Notes: a model not told the origin generated them from the letters alone. 64,000 nucleotides of DNA from Candidatus Gastranaerophilales bacterium (GCA_944324845.1 CALUXX010000005.1:62001-126000), one strand, 5' to 3'; positions 21,407 through 30,492 are shown, numbered from the stretch's first letter. Numbers and translations are program-made.

Positions 21407-21445
21407 GGGGCGAGGTCAAATTTGACCTCGCCCCTTTATTTTTTC
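21407..21445 (+). terminator. Strong terminator after thrS
   Basis: Two 14-base arms, GGGGCGAGGTCAAA and TTTGACCTCGCCCC (21407-21434), form a perfect inverted repeat, followed by TTTATTTTTTC. It is much more GC rich than its surroundings and separates thrS from the next gene. Confidence 0.92.
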
Positions 21446-21537
21446 TTGAGTGAATTGTTACTATTATTTATAAAATACTTGCTAATATAAAAGAAATTGT
21501 GTAAAATGTAATTAAATTTGGGGAGGAAACAGTTCTA

Positions 21538-22737
21538 ATGCCGAAATTAGCAAGAACTTATAATAGCAGTTATGATTTTGAGTATTATGAAAGAAGCAGT
21601 TATTATCGCAGAGATTACCAATACCAAAATCAGACAAGTCTTGGTAGTGCATACGCTGAGTTAAGAGAATTAAATCGTCCGATTAAGAAGAAATCGAAAA
21701 AAAAGAAATTAGTTCAGTTTTTTGTTGCTTTATTTTTCTTCTCAATACTTTCAATGTTTGTTTTGCCTTATGCATTTTGTCATATTACGAAGGCTTTTGT
21801 AGAACCGACACCATATAAATCGGTGAAGGCAGATTTGTTGGATATAAGTTTTCCGACTAATAAATATTTATCTAATTCTTGGGTGTTTGGGAATAGAATT
21901 TTCAGTTATTCTGCTGATGAAAAAAATGCCGCAATGGTTCCTTTAAAAGAAAATGTTAATATGCCTGTATTAAAACAGGAATTGATGAGTTTGATGGAAT
22001 TGTATCCATCTATTCAGCCTGCGATATATGTTTGGGATTATGAAACTCAAAATTATGTTGATATAAATGCTGATAAAAGTTATGCAACAGCAAGTATAAT
22101 TAAAATTCCTGTATTGATAGATGTTTTTAAATCTATTGAAGCAGGTCAAATGTCATTAGAAGATAAAATTCCGTTAACAGAGTATTATAGAACAGAGGGT
22201 TCGGGTAGTTTGCAATTTAGGGCAAGAGATTCTGAATATACAATAGATGAACTTGCGAATAGAATGATTACTGAATCTGATAATTCAGCAACAAATATGT
22301 TAATGGCAAAAGTTGGTTCTATGACTGATGTAAATCAAGCCATAAGAGATTGGGGTTTGAAAAATACATTTGTTCAAACTTGGTTGCCTGATTTGGGTGG
22401 AACAAATAGAACAACTGCTTATGAAATGGCGACAATGCTTTATAATATTGATGAAAATGATTCATTTTTATCAGAAGAATCAAGACAAAGAATTTTAAAT
22501 TATATGGGGCATGTACATAACAATAGATTAATCCAAGCCGGATTGGGAGCTGGTGCTGTATTTTTACATAAGACCGGTGATATAGGAACAATGTTGGGTG
22601 ATGCGGGTATTGTTATTGCGCCGAATGGTAAAAAATATTTGGTAGTAATTCTTGCAAATCGTCCTCATAATTCTCCTGCGGGCAAGGAATTTATTGTGAA
22701 TGCTTCTCAAATTATTTATAATTATATGGTGAAATAA
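21538..22737 (+). CDS. Class A beta-lactamase-fold protein with N-terminal membrane anchor
   Basis: The 399-residue protein has a basic, Tyr-rich cytoplasmic N-terminus, one membrane segment (about 58-80) and an extracytoplasmic serine-hydrolase domain. Catalytic motifs are S186-x-x-K189 (ASIIK), S247-D-N249 and K345-T-G347. The omega-loop glutamate (E166 in the ABL scheme) that drives deacylation is not in the expected place: the segment after WGL reads NTFVQTWLPDLGGTNRTT. It may therefore be a penicillin-binding or peptidase-like enzyme, not a true beta-lactamase. GGGGAGG precedes the ATG. The stop is two bases before ldpA, implying one transcript. Confidence 0.8.
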   Translation: MPKLARTYNSSYDFEYYERSSYYRRDYQYQNQTSLGSAYAELRELNRPIKKKSKKKKLVQFFVALFFFSILSMFVLPYAFCHITKAFVEPTPYKSVKADLLDISFPTNKYLSNSWVFGNRIFSYSADEKNAAMVPLKENVNMPVLKQELMSLMELYPSIQPAIYVWDYETQNYVDINADKSYATASIIKIPVLIDVFKSIEAGQMSLEDKIPLTEYYRTEGSGSLQFRARDSEYTIDELANRMITESDNSATNMLMAKVGSMTDVNQAIRDWGLKNTFVQTWLPDLGGTNRTTAYEMATMLYNIDENDSFLSEESRQRILNYMGHVHNNRLIQAGLGAGAVFLHKTGDIGTMLGDAGIVIAPNGKKYLVVILANRPHNSPAGKEFIVNASQIIYNYMVK

Positions 22738-22739
22738 GA

Positions 22740-23684
22740 ATGCTAAAAGATTTATTGGATTCAAAACATTGTTTTAAACTTGTATGCGGAGCTGGAAATG
22801 AAGATGTAGAAGAGATAAAACGTTTAGTTTATCTTTATGCACTTGCAGGATGTCGATTTTTTGATTTATCAGCTTCTGAAGAGGTTGTTGATGCTGCAAA
22901 AGAAGCATTAGAAATGGCAAGAGTTTATGATGCTTATATTTGTGTAAGTGTAGGGATTAAAAATGATCCGCATGTTAAAAAAGCTGTTATTGATTATTCC
23001 AGATGTGTAAATTGTGGAGCTTGCGAGGCTGTATGTTTACAGGGTGCCATTCGTGATGCTAAGGTTAAGAAAAACAAATGTATAGGTTGTGGCAGGTGCT
23101 GGAAAGTTTGTTCAAGAACTGCGATTTCTTATATATCAGAAGAAAAGAATTTGAGTGAAGTTTTGCCTGCTATTGTTGAGAAAAATATCGATTGTATAGA
23201 ACTTCATGCAATGGGTTTAGATGAAGAGGAAATCTTTTCTAAGTGGAAATATATTAATGATAATTATGAAGGAATGCTTAGTATTTGTTCAAGTCGTGGG
23301 AAATTGAGTGATGAAGGGCTTGTAAATCGTATAAAAGAAATGATAAAAGATAGACAACCTTATACGACAATAATTCAGGCAGACGGTTTTCCGATGAGTG
23401 GTGGGGATGACAATTATAAATCAACTTTACAGGCTGTCGCAACTGCTGAGATTGTTCAAAATGAAAAACTTCCTGTTTATTTGGTTTTATCTGGTGGAAC
23501 TAATGGAAAAACTTCAGAACTTGCCAGAATGTGTGAGATAAACTATTCTGGAATTGCTATTGGTTCTTATGCTCGTATGATTGTCAAAAAATATGTAGAT
23601 GATCCGGATTTTTGGATTGATACTAATATTGTTAATGAAGCGCTTGAATATGCAAAACCTTTAGTTGATTCTGTGCTTTTATAG
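22740..23684 (+). CDS. ldpA: LdpA-like [4Fe-4S] protein
   Basis: The protein (314 residues) matches cyanobacterial LdpA (light-dependent period protein), an iron-sulfur protein that feeds redox state into the circadian clock. The N-terminus resembles the LdpA start (FKLVCGAGNEDVEEIKRL, YALAGCRFFDLSA). Two ferredoxin-type clusters are clear: C89, C92, C95, C99 and C114, C117, C120, C124. The C-terminal ~180 residues form the LdpA C-terminal barrel-like region (IIQADGFPMSGGDDNYKSTL). In a non-photosynthetic organism it more likely has a redox or dihydro-oxidoreductase-like role. It lies between the beta-lactamase-fold gene and an Sfp-type gene. Confidence 0.85.
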   Translation: MLKDLLDSKHCFKLVCGAGNEDVEEIKRLVYLYALAGCRFFDLSASEEVVDAAKEALEMARVYDAYICVSVGIKNDPHVKKAVIDYSRCVNCGACEAVCLQGAIRDAKVKKNKCIGCGRCWKVCSRTAISYISEEKNLSEVLPAIVEKNIDCIELHAMGLDEEEIFSKWKYINDNYEGMLSICSSRGKLSDEGLVNRIKEMIKDRQPYTTIIQADGFPMSGGDDNYKSTLQAVATAEIVQNEKLPVYLVLSGGTNGKTSELARMCEINYSGIAIGSYARMIVKKYVDDPDFWIDTNIVNEALEYAKPLVDSVLL

Positions 23685-23693
23685 GATATGTTT

Positions 23694-24221
23694 ATGAAAA
23701 TTTTTTATATCGAAAAGGATAAATTTTTAGAAAATATCAAAATTGAGGATTTAGAAAAATTTTCTGACGGTAAGGTTTATAAATCTAATAATAAATATAT
23801 TGAACATCTTTGCGGTTTGTATCTGGTGAAAAATGTTGCAAAAAAGTTTTATGGAATTGAAAATACTGAAATTGAGATAAGAAATTTTAAACCTTTTTTT
23901 AAAAACAGCAATTTGTATTTTAGTATTTCGCATAGTGCAAATATTGTTGCAGTGGCATTTCATAATGAAAATATCGGTTTTGATGTTGAATATTGTCGAA
24001 AAACCAGAAATTTTAAAGAAATAATGGAAAGGTTTGATATTAAAAAGGAAAATCCGACAAAAGAAGATTTTTATAAATTTTGGACATTATACGAGGCAAA
24101 AATAAAATTGGGAAAAGATTTTGTTTCTGTTTATACTGCAAACTTGGGAAGTGATTATATTTTGTCTTGTGTGTCAGATGTAGTAATGACATCAGAATTT
24201 GAAATTATAAAATGTTGTTAA
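23694..24221 (+). CDS. 4'-phosphopantetheinyl transferase (Sfp type)
   Basis: Sfp-type enzymes attach the phosphopantetheine arm to carrier proteins. The motifs IGFDVEY (GxDxE) and FWTLYEAKIKLGK (W-x2/3-E-A-x3-K) are both present, with an upstream ISHSAN. It is 175 residues from the ATG at 23694, which is preferred because AGGA (23683-23686) is seven bases away; an ATG at 23688 overlaps that site. The C-terminal half is short for Sfp. It may serve the acyl carrier protein, since no polyketide gene is seen nearby. Confidence 0.82.
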   Translation: MKIFYIEKDKFLENIKIEDLEKFSDGKVYKSNNKYIEHLCGLYLVKNVAKKFYGIENTEIEIRNFKPFFKNSNLYFSISHSANIVAVAFHNENIGFDVEYCRKTRNFKEIMERFDIKKENPTKEDFYKFWTLYEAKIKLGKDFVSVYTANLGSDYILSCVSDVVMTSEFEIIKCC

Positions 24222-24268
24222 ATTTTATGTGATATAATTACGTTATAAAAATTTTTAAGGAGAGAAAA

Positions 24269-25552
24269 ATGGATATAAAAGCGGTAATTTTAGCAGCAGG
24301 AAAAGGTACAAGAATGAAATCGGAAACAACACCGAAAGTTTTGCATGAAATAATGGGAAAATCATTGCTTGGATATGTTCTTGATAATGTTAAAAATTTT
24401 GTATCTGAAGAATTTGTAATTGTAGGTCATCAGGCGCAAGCTGTAGAAGAATTTGTAAAAAGCAATTATCAAAATGCTCATACAGTCCTTCAAACTCCTC
24501 AATTAGGTACCGGTCATGCTGTATCTATGGTTTGTCCTGCTCTTGAAAATTATGATGGTTTAGTTTTAATTTTATGTGGCGATACTCCGCTTATAAAAGA
24601 AGATACATTACGTGCTTTTATTGATTTTCATACTTCTCATAATTCAGATTTGACTGTTATGAGTACAATTTTTGATAATCCTACCAATTATGGCAGAATT
24701 GTTCGTGAAAATGACAATTCTTTAAAATGTATAGTTGAGGAAAAAGATGCAACTGCTGAACAAAAAGCAATAAAAGAGGTTAATGCAGGAATTTATTGTT
24801 TAAATTGGGGCAAAATTAAATCTGCATTTTCTCAACTTAAAACAAATAATGCTCAGGGGGAATATTATCTAACGGATATTATATCTTGGGGAAAAGAACA
24901 AAATTTGAATGTTAATGCTTATATTCTTGAAGATAGTGATGAAATTTATGGTATAAATTCACGATTAAATTTGGCACACGCAACAAAGATAATGAATAGA
25001 CGCAATCTTGAAAGATATATGATAAACGGTGTTACTATTGTTGATCCTGATAGCACTTGGATTAGTGAAGATACAGAGATTGGTCAAGATACAATTATTT
25101 ATCCTGCAACATATATTGAAGGTACAAATAAAATAGGTAAAAATTGTAAAATAGGACCTTGTGCACATATTCGAGGTGGTGCTGATATTGCTGATAATAT
25201 TAAGATTGGTAATTTTGTAGAAGTTAAAAAAGCTAAAATTGCATCTAATACGAATATTGGACATTTATCATATATTGGAGATTCAGAGTTAGGTTCACAT
25301 ATAAATATTGGAGCAGGTACAATTACTGCAAATTACAATCCTTTAACTGAGGTAAAATCAAGAACTGTATTAAAAGATCATGTAAAAATCGGTTCTAATT
25401 CAGTATTAGTTGCGCCTGTAACTCTTGAAGAAGGGGCAAATGTCGGAGCAGGTAGTATCATTACAAAAAATATTCCGGCTTGGTCACTTGCAATAACCCG
25501 TTCCCCATTACAAGTTCTTGCGGATTGGGTTAAGATGCATATTTCAAGATAG
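24269..25552 (+). CDS. glmU: Bifunctional GlcNAc-1-phosphate uridyltransferase / GlcN-1-P acetyltransferase
   Basis: GlmU makes UDP-GlcNAc for peptidoglycan and lipopolysaccharide. The N-terminal uridyltransferase domain starts VILAAGKGTRMKSE and shows QLGTGHAV and LCGDTPL. The C-terminal left-handed beta-helix has hexapeptide repeats (IGKNCKIGPCAHIRGG, IGNFVEVKKA, IGAGTITANYN). At 427 residues it is shorter than E. coli GlmU (456), mainly at the C-terminus. AAGGAGAG lies before the ATG. Confidence 0.94.
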   Translation: MDIKAVILAAGKGTRMKSETTPKVLHEIMGKSLLGYVLDNVKNFVSEEFVIVGHQAQAVEEFVKSNYQNAHTVLQTPQLGTGHAVSMVCPALENYDGLVLILCGDTPLIKEDTLRAFIDFHTSHNSDLTVMSTIFDNPTNYGRIVRENDNSLKCIVEEKDATAEQKAIKEVNAGIYCLNWGKIKSAFSQLKTNNAQGEYYLTDIISWGKEQNLNVNAYILEDSDEIYGINSRLNLAHATKIMNRRNLERYMINGVTIVDPDSTWISEDTEIGQDTIIYPATYIEGTNKIGKNCKIGPCAHIRGGADIADNIKIGNFVEVKKAKIASNTNIGHLSYIGDSELGSHINIGAGTITANYNPLTEVKSRTVLKDHVKIGSNSVLVAPVTLEEGANVGAGSIITKNIPAWSLAITRSPLQVLADWVKMHISR

Positions 25553-25579
25553 TTTAATAAAAAATAGGATGGGTAAATC

Positions 25580-27007
25580 GTGTATAATCCAAAATCAACA
25601 AAAGCAGAAGAATTTATAGATAATGAAGAAGTCTTAGCGACATTAGAATATGCCCAAAAGAATAAGGATAATCTAAGTCTTGTTGATGAAATTTTGCAAA
25701 AAGCAAAGCTAGGTAAAGGTTTAACTCATCGCGAAGCATCTGTGCTTTTGGCTTGTGAAGATGAAGCAAAAAATCAAGAGATTTTTTCTTTAGCTAAAAA
25801 GATTAAACAGGAATATTACGGGAATAGGATTGTTTTATTTGCTCCGTTATATTTATCCAATTATTGTATAAACGGTTGTGTATATTGCCCGTATCATGCT
25901 AAAAACAAACATATTCCTCGAAAAAAAATGACGCAAGAAGAAATAAAAAAAGAAGTTATAGCACTTCAAGATATGGGACATAAGCGTCTTGCGATAGAAA
26001 CAGGAGAGGATCCTATTAACAATCCTATAGAGTATATTTTGGAATCGTTAAAAACAATTTATTCAATTCATCATAAAAACGGAGCGATAAGAAGGGCAAA
26101 TGTAAATATTGCAGCGACAACTGTTGAGAATTATCGTAAATTAAAAGAAGCCGGAATTGGAACATATATTCTGTTTCAAGAAACTTATAATAAAGAATCA
26201 TACGAAAAACTTCATCCGACCGGTCCAAAACATAATTACGCCTACCATACTGAAGCAATGGATAGAGCAATGCAAGGCGGAATTGATGATGTGGGTTTGG
26301 GGGTTTTATTTGGTTTAGAATCATACAAGTATGAATTTGCAGCACTTCTTATGCATGCACAGCATTTAGAAGCTGTTTATGGTGTAGGACCTCATACTAT
26401 TTCTGTTCCAAGAATTAAACATGCGGATGATATTAATCCTGATGAATTTGACAATGGAATTGATGATGATACTTTTGCTAAAATTGTTGCTTGTATAAGA
26501 ATTTCTGTTCCATATACAGGAATGATAATTTCAACAAGAGAATCTGAAGCGTGTAGAAAAAGGGTTTTGGAACTTGGGATTTCGCAAATAAGCGGAGGTT
26601 CAAAAACAAGTGTTGGTGGTTATGCTAATCAAAATGATGCCCAAGAAAATCCTGAAGATACTGCGCAATTTGATGTTTCTGACAGAAGAACATTGGATGA
26701 AGTTATCAAATGGTTAATTGAATTAGGGTATGTTCCTAGTTTTTGTACTGCTTGTTATCGTGAGGGACGTGTCGGAGATAGATTTATGGCAATTTGTAAG
26801 CAACAGCAAATTCACAAATTCTGTCATCCAAACGCAATTATGACCTTGATGGAATATTTACAGGATTATGCTCAAGATGATACTAAGGCTGTTGGGTATA
26901 AATTGATAGAAAAAGAGTTGAATTCAATTCAAGATGAGAAAATCAGAACTCTTACGAAAGAGTATCTTGAGAAAATAAAGCAAGGAGAACGAGATTTTCG
27001 TTTTTAA
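25580..27007 (+). CDS. hydG: [FeFe]-hydrogenase H-cluster maturase HydG (radical SAM)
   Basis: HydG cleaves tyrosine to supply CO and cyanide for the [FeFe]-hydrogenase cofactor. The radical-SAM CX3CX2C is C96, C100, C103 (NYCINGCVYC), and the auxiliary-cluster region FCTACYREGRVGDRFM near the C-terminus distinguishes HydG from ThiH. The 475-residue length is typical. The start is GTG behind AGGATGGG. HydE and HydF are not in this window, so the maturation genes are dispersed. It implies hydrogen metabolism in an anaerobe. Confidence 0.93.
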   Translation: MYNPKSTKAEEFIDNEEVLATLEYAQKNKDNLSLVDEILQKAKLGKGLTHREASVLLACEDEAKNQEIFSLAKKIKQEYYGNRIVLFAPLYLSNYCINGCVYCPYHAKNKHIPRKKMTQEEIKKEVIALQDMGHKRLAIETGEDPINNPIEYILESLKTIYSIHHKNGAIRRANVNIAATTVENYRKLKEAGIGTYILFQETYNKESYEKLHPTGPKHNYAYHTEAMDRAMQGGIDDVGLGVLFGLESYKYEFAALLMHAQHLEAVYGVGPHTISVPRIKHADDINPDEFDNGIDDDTFAKIVACIRISVPYTGMIISTRESEACRKRVLELGISQISGGSKTSVGGYANQNDAQENPEDTAQFDVSDRRTLDEVIKWLIELGYVPSFCTACYREGRVGDRFMAICKQQQIHKFCHPNAIMTLMEYLQDYAQDDTKAVGYKLIEKELNSIQDEKIRTLTKEYLEKIKQGERDFRF

Positions 27008-27028
27008 TTAAGTATAGGATTTGTATTT

Positions 27029-27568
27029 ATGAATTTTGAAGAGAAAACGTTAAATTCAAAAGTTGTATATGAAGGAAAAGTTGTTACTGTTTTAAAAGAT
27101 GATGTTGTTGTTTCTGATGGGCATAAGTCTTTTCGGGAAGTTGTTCTTCATAGCGGCGGAGTTGTAATTGTTGCATTGAAAGATGATAATACAATTTTGC
27201 TGGTTAAGCAGTATAGATATCCTTTGAAAAGTGTTAATATAGAACTTCCGGCAGGCAAATTAGAGTATGGCGAAAATCCTGATGATGCATCTAAACGTGA
27301 ATTGGAAGAAGAAACCGGCTACTGTGCTAAGGTATGGAAATCCTTGGGGTATATCAATACGACTCCCGGAATTTGTACTGAAAAATTGTATTTATATTTA
27401 GCAAAAGATTTAGAATTTATTGGTGAGCACCCTGACGAAGGTGAAATAATCAAATGTTATGAATACAAGATTTCTGAAGTATTCGAAATGATAAAATCAG
27501 GCGAAATAAATGATGCCAAAACGATTTGTGCACTTACTCGAGCTTTTTGCAAGGAGTTTTCTATATGA
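27029..27568 (+). CDS. Nudix hydrolase, ADP-ribose pyrophosphatase-like
   Basis: The 179-residue protein carries a full Nudix box, GKLEYGENPDDASKRELEEE followed by TGY (about residues 77-99), preceded by IELPA, which fits the ADP-ribose/ADP-sugar pyrophosphatase subgroup. It would hydrolyse a nucleoside diphosphate sugar to a monophosphate. Its stop codon overlaps the start of the next gene in ATGA, so the two are translationally coupled. Confidence 0.9.
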   Translation: MNFEEKTLNSKVVYEGKVVTVLKDDVVVSDGHKSFREVVLHSGGVVIVALKDDNTILLVKQYRYPLKSVNIELPAGKLEYGENPDDASKRELEEETGYCAKVWKSLGYINTTPGICTEKLYLYLAKDLEFIGEHPDEGEIIKCYEYKISEVFEMIKSGEINDAKTICALTRAFCKEFSI

Positions 27569-28368
27569 TAAAAATGATAGCAACCGATATTGACGGGACA
27601 ATATACAGTTTGAAGGGTGGTTTCAGCCCTAAAGTTAGAGAGTGTATAAATAAATTAACTCAAAATGATATAAAAGTTGTACTTGTTACAGGTAGAATGC
27701 ATTCTTCTGCAATTCATGTTGCAAACGAATTAGGGCTGGATACTCCGGTTATTTCGTATCAGGGCGGATTGATTAAAGATTGTAATAATAAAACCCTTTA
27801 TCAACGTAATTTACCTTGTGATTATGCAAAAAAAATTATCAAATGGGCAAGGAAAAACAAAGTTCATATTAATTTGTATATTGATGACAAGTTGTATGTT
27901 GAAGAAGATAACGAAACCATAAAGTATTATACTCATGATAAGTTTATAGATTATACGGTTTGTTCTTTTGACTCAATGAAGATAGAGAATGTAAATAAAG
28001 TTCTTGCAATAGATATAAATGATGCTGATAGGGTAACTTCTTGGGTAAATGAACTTAAAAAGCAATATCCTGAATTGTATATAGTAAAATCCACTCCGTA
28101 TTTTTGTGAAATAGGAAGTCCAGAAGCTAAAAAATCATGCGGTGTAGAATTTTTGTGTAATTTATGGAATATAAAAAAAGAAGAAGTTTTAACAATAGGC
28201 GATCAAAATAATGATATTGATTTAATCCAAGCAGGTGGTATTGGGGTTGCGATGGGTAATGCGACTGATGAATTAAAGGCTTGTGCGGATTTTATAACAG
28301 ATACTGTTGAAAACGATGGATTTGTAAAGGCTGTTGATAAATTTGTGTTTAGTGAGTGCTTGTCATAA
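27565..28368 (+). CDS. Cof-type HAD-superfamily phosphatase
   Basis: The start at 27565 overlaps the Nudix stop (ATGA), with AAGGAG upstream. The 267-residue product begins MIKMIATDIDGTIY, giving the DxD nucleophile pair D8/D10; LVTGR is motif II, and GDQNNDIDLI near 212-221 holds the Mg-binding aspartates. It is a Cof-like (type IIB cap) phosphatase of sugar phosphates or cofactor intermediates. The substrate cannot be read from sequence. Confidence 0.9.
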   Translation: MIKMIATDIDGTIYSLKGGFSPKVRECINKLTQNDIKVVLVTGRMHSSAIHVANELGLDTPVISYQGGLIKDCNNKTLYQRNLPCDYAKKIIKWARKNKVHINLYIDDKLYVEEDNETIKYYTHDKFIDYTVCSFDSMKIENVNKVLAIDINDADRVTSWVNELKKQYPELYIVKSTPYFCEIGSPEAKKSCGVEFLCNLWNIKKEEVLTIGDQNNDIDLIQAGGIGVAMGNATDELKACADFITDTVENDGFVKAVDKFVFSECLS

Positions 28369-28388
28369 TTTTCTAAAATATTAACAAA

Positions 28389-28443
28389 TGTAACAAACTT
28401 TTCTAATGTTGAAATTCACCATATTTAAAATCCTTTATATATT
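28389..28443 (+). promoter_or_regulatory. Shared bipartite promoter element, copy 3
   Basis: TGTAACAAA at 28389-28397, twelve bases, TGAAA at 28410-28414, 23 bases, TATATT at 28438-28443. It drives the orphan gene at 28480. Confidence 0.6.
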
Positions 28444-28479
28444 AGAGAGCAATATAATTTATAAATAAGGAGACGAGAT

Positions 28480-28809
28480 ATGGCATTTTTAGCATTAGCA
28501 AGTCAAAAAAGTTTAATGATGCTGCAAAAAAACTTTTTGCAATTCCAGTACACATCAATTATGAACCAAACACAAGCAGCTACAGCAGCGATGACTGCGA
28601 TTGAAAGACAATATGCAAATCAAGATGGAGCAGATTATACTGAAGATGCTTCTTACATTTATTATCAAGATTTGAGTGACCAGTTAGAAACAGAAAAAGA
28701 TTCACTTGATTCACAATTAACTGCGATTGAAAACGAAATTTCAAGCTTGAAGACACTTGTTCAAAACAATATCAAATCAAGTTGTACATTGAACTTGATA
28801 AGTCAATAG
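28480..28809 (+). CDS. Small orphan coiled-coil protein (109 residues)
   Basis: The protein begins MAFLALASQKSLMMLQKNFL, a helical, mildly amphipathic start. It continues with a region rich in Ala, Gln and Thr. Residues about 65-95 (DLSDQLETEKDSLDSQLTAI) show a heptad pattern typical of a coiled coil. No signal peptide or known domain is seen. It has a strong AAGGAG and its own copy of the bipartite promoter, suggesting high or coordinated expression. It ends eight bases before the convergent folD. Filament- or appendage-like small coiled-coil proteins look similar, but no assignment is possible. Confidence 0.7.
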   Translation: MAFLALASQKSLMMLQKNFLQFQYTSIMNQTQAATAAMTAIERQYANQDGADYTEDASYIYYQDLSDQLETEKDSLDSQLTAIENEISSLKTLVQNNIKSSCTLNLISQ

Positions 28810-28816
28810 CATTAAT

Positions 28817-29653
28817 TTATAAAGATTTTTCAAAAAGTTCTATGGTGTTGAGCATCAATGATGTTATTGTCATTGGTCCAACTCCACCGGGAACAGGTGA
28901 GATGTATGATGCAATTTGGGAGGCACTTTCAAAGTCTACGTCTCCGCGGGTTTTCCCGTTCTCATCTTTGAATATCCCAACATCTACTATCACGCAATCG
29001 TTTTTTAACATTTCCCCTTTTATAATATTTTTCCCCACTGCAGAAATCACAACGTCTGCAGTTTTTATTATGTCTGTCAAATTTTGGGTGTGGCTGTGAC
29101 ATACTGTTACTGTTGCATTTTCATTTAAAATCATTTGTGATAATGGGCGACCTACAATGTTTGATCTGCCTATTATTACTACATGTTTTCCTTCTAACTT
29201 TATATTATATTCGTTAAGTAATAACAAAATTCCTTTTGGTGTACAAGGATATACTGTTGGAGTTTCTCCTGAAAATAATTTGCCAAAATTGTATGGCGTA
29301 AATCCATCAACATCTTTTTCAGGAGTAATAGTATTCATTACGTTTTCTTTCGAAATATGTTTCGGTAATGGTAATTGAACTAAGATTGCCGTTACACTTT
29401 TATCATTGTTTAATTCTTTTATTTTATTTAAAAGCTCAGTTTCTGTGATGTTTTCAGGATATTCAAGAACTTCAGATATTATTCCTAATTTTTCTGCTGT
29501 TTTTTTCTTGTTATTTACATATATTTTGCTTGCAGGATTTTCACCAACCAAAATTACAACAAGTTTTGGTTTTGTTTCATACTTATCTATTTTTAATTTT
29601 AATTCCGATAATATTTTATCTCTAAGTTTTTTACCGTCTAATATTATTGCCAT
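28817..29653 (-). CDS. folD: Bifunctional methylene-THF dehydrogenase / methenyl-THF cyclohydrolase
   Basis: FolD interconverts methylene-, methenyl- and formyl-tetrahydrofolate. The 278-residue protein shows IYVNNKKKTAEKLGI with the catalytic lysine, VQLPLP, the dinucleotide-binding GRSNIVGRPLSQMI and the C-terminal PGGVGPMT. AGAGGACA precedes the ATG. It is downstream of, and seven bases from, the CooC-type gene, so the two form an operon. Confidence 0.96.
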   Translation of the reverse strand: MAIILDGKKLRDKILSELKLKIDKYETKPKLVVILVGENPASKIYVNNKKKTAEKLGIISEVLEYPENITETELLNKIKELNNDKSVTAILVQLPLPKHISKENVMNTITPEKDVDGFTPYNFGKLFSGETPTVYPCTPKGILLLLNEYNIKLEGKHVVIIGRSNIVGRPLSQMILNENATVTVCHSHTQNLTDIIKTADVVISAVGKNIIKGEMLKNDCVIVDVGIFKDENGKTRGDVDFESASQIASYISPVPGGVGPMTITSLMLNTIELFEKSL

Positions 29654-29660
29654 TTGTCCT

Positions 29661-30413
29661 CTATTGTTTTATTTGCGGTAAGTTCAGTCTGAAGTAAAAT
29701 TCCTTAATCGCTTGTTGAACAATTTCAGAATCTTTTGATATTGAATTTTCTTTTAATTTTTCATCAAATGGAATTACTCCAAGCACTTCTAAGTCGTTTT
29801 TATTTAAAAATTCATATACTGATGAAAGATTTTTATTATCAACTTTGTTTAGTACAACTCCTAATTGATTTCCTGCTGCATATTTTGCACTGAATTCTTC
29901 AATTCGCTTTGCCAAATGTACAGATTCTTCTGTTGGCTTTGCTACAATAATTGTTGTATCTATTTCGGTATCTACAAGTTGATTAAGATATTTTAAATCA
30001 AATTCGCAGTCAAAAATAACTATGTCATATCGGTTTATAATCTTGCTGACTGCATCATTGATTAATTTTGTTACAGGACATCTGCAATCTTTAGAACCAA
30101 CCAGCCAAGAAACAATAATATCAACATTTTCTTCTAATGATACTATAATATCTTCCATTGCCCATTCAATATATTCCTGTTTTGTCATATCATCAGGTAT
30201 TCCGGTTTTGTATTCGTGTTTTCCACTTCTTATTCCATATATTGTGTTTCTGATGTCTAAACCAAAACTGTGACCTAATTCTCCGGCTAAGTCATTATCA
30301 AGCAATAGGATAGATTTTTCAGGAAACATTTCTCTGAATATTCGCATAAATGCCTTAACTATTGTCGTTTTCCCGCTTCCGCTTTTTCCTGTGATTGCCA
30401 GTTTTACTGTCAA
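29661..30413 (-). CDS. cooC: CooC-type nickel-insertion ATPase (MinD/ParA superfamily)
   Basis: The 250-residue protein starts MTVKLAITGKSGSGKTT, a deviant Walker A with the MinD-family lysine K10. A Cys-x-Cys pair (C110-R-C112 in SKDCRCPVT) matches the metal-binding CXC of CooC, which loads nickel into carbon monoxide dehydrogenase. VIFDCEF and VVLNKVD complete the fold. The TTG at 30413 is chosen because GAGGA lies just upstream and the N-terminus then aligns with CooC; the open frame runs 21 codons further, from a TTG without a good site. No CODH gene is in the window, so the target enzyme is unknown. Cotranscribed with folD. Confidence 0.8.
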   Translation of the reverse strand: MTVKLAITGKSGSGKTTIVKAFMRIFREMFPEKSILLLDNDLAGELGHSFGLDIRNTIYGIRSGKHEYKTGIPDDMTKQEYIEWAMEDIIVSLEENVDIIVSWLVGSKDCRCPVTKLINDAVSKIINRYDIVIFDCEFDLKYLNQLVDTEIDTTIIVAKPTEESVHLAKRIEEFSAKYAAGNQLGVVLNKVDNKNLSSVYEFLNKNDLEVLGVIPFDEKLKENSISKDSEIVQQAIKEFYFRLNLPQIKQ

Positions 30414-30492
30414 ATTTCTGTCCTCTTGTATTGTGTTTTCTATATCTAGTTTCTCATCAATGTACTTTTTAGTCAACTTCTATCTATAATTA

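Noticed and set aside
28782-29099. 105-residue plus-strand frame over folD
   Set aside because: It is antisense to a clear FolD coding region and overlaps the end of the coiled-coil gene.
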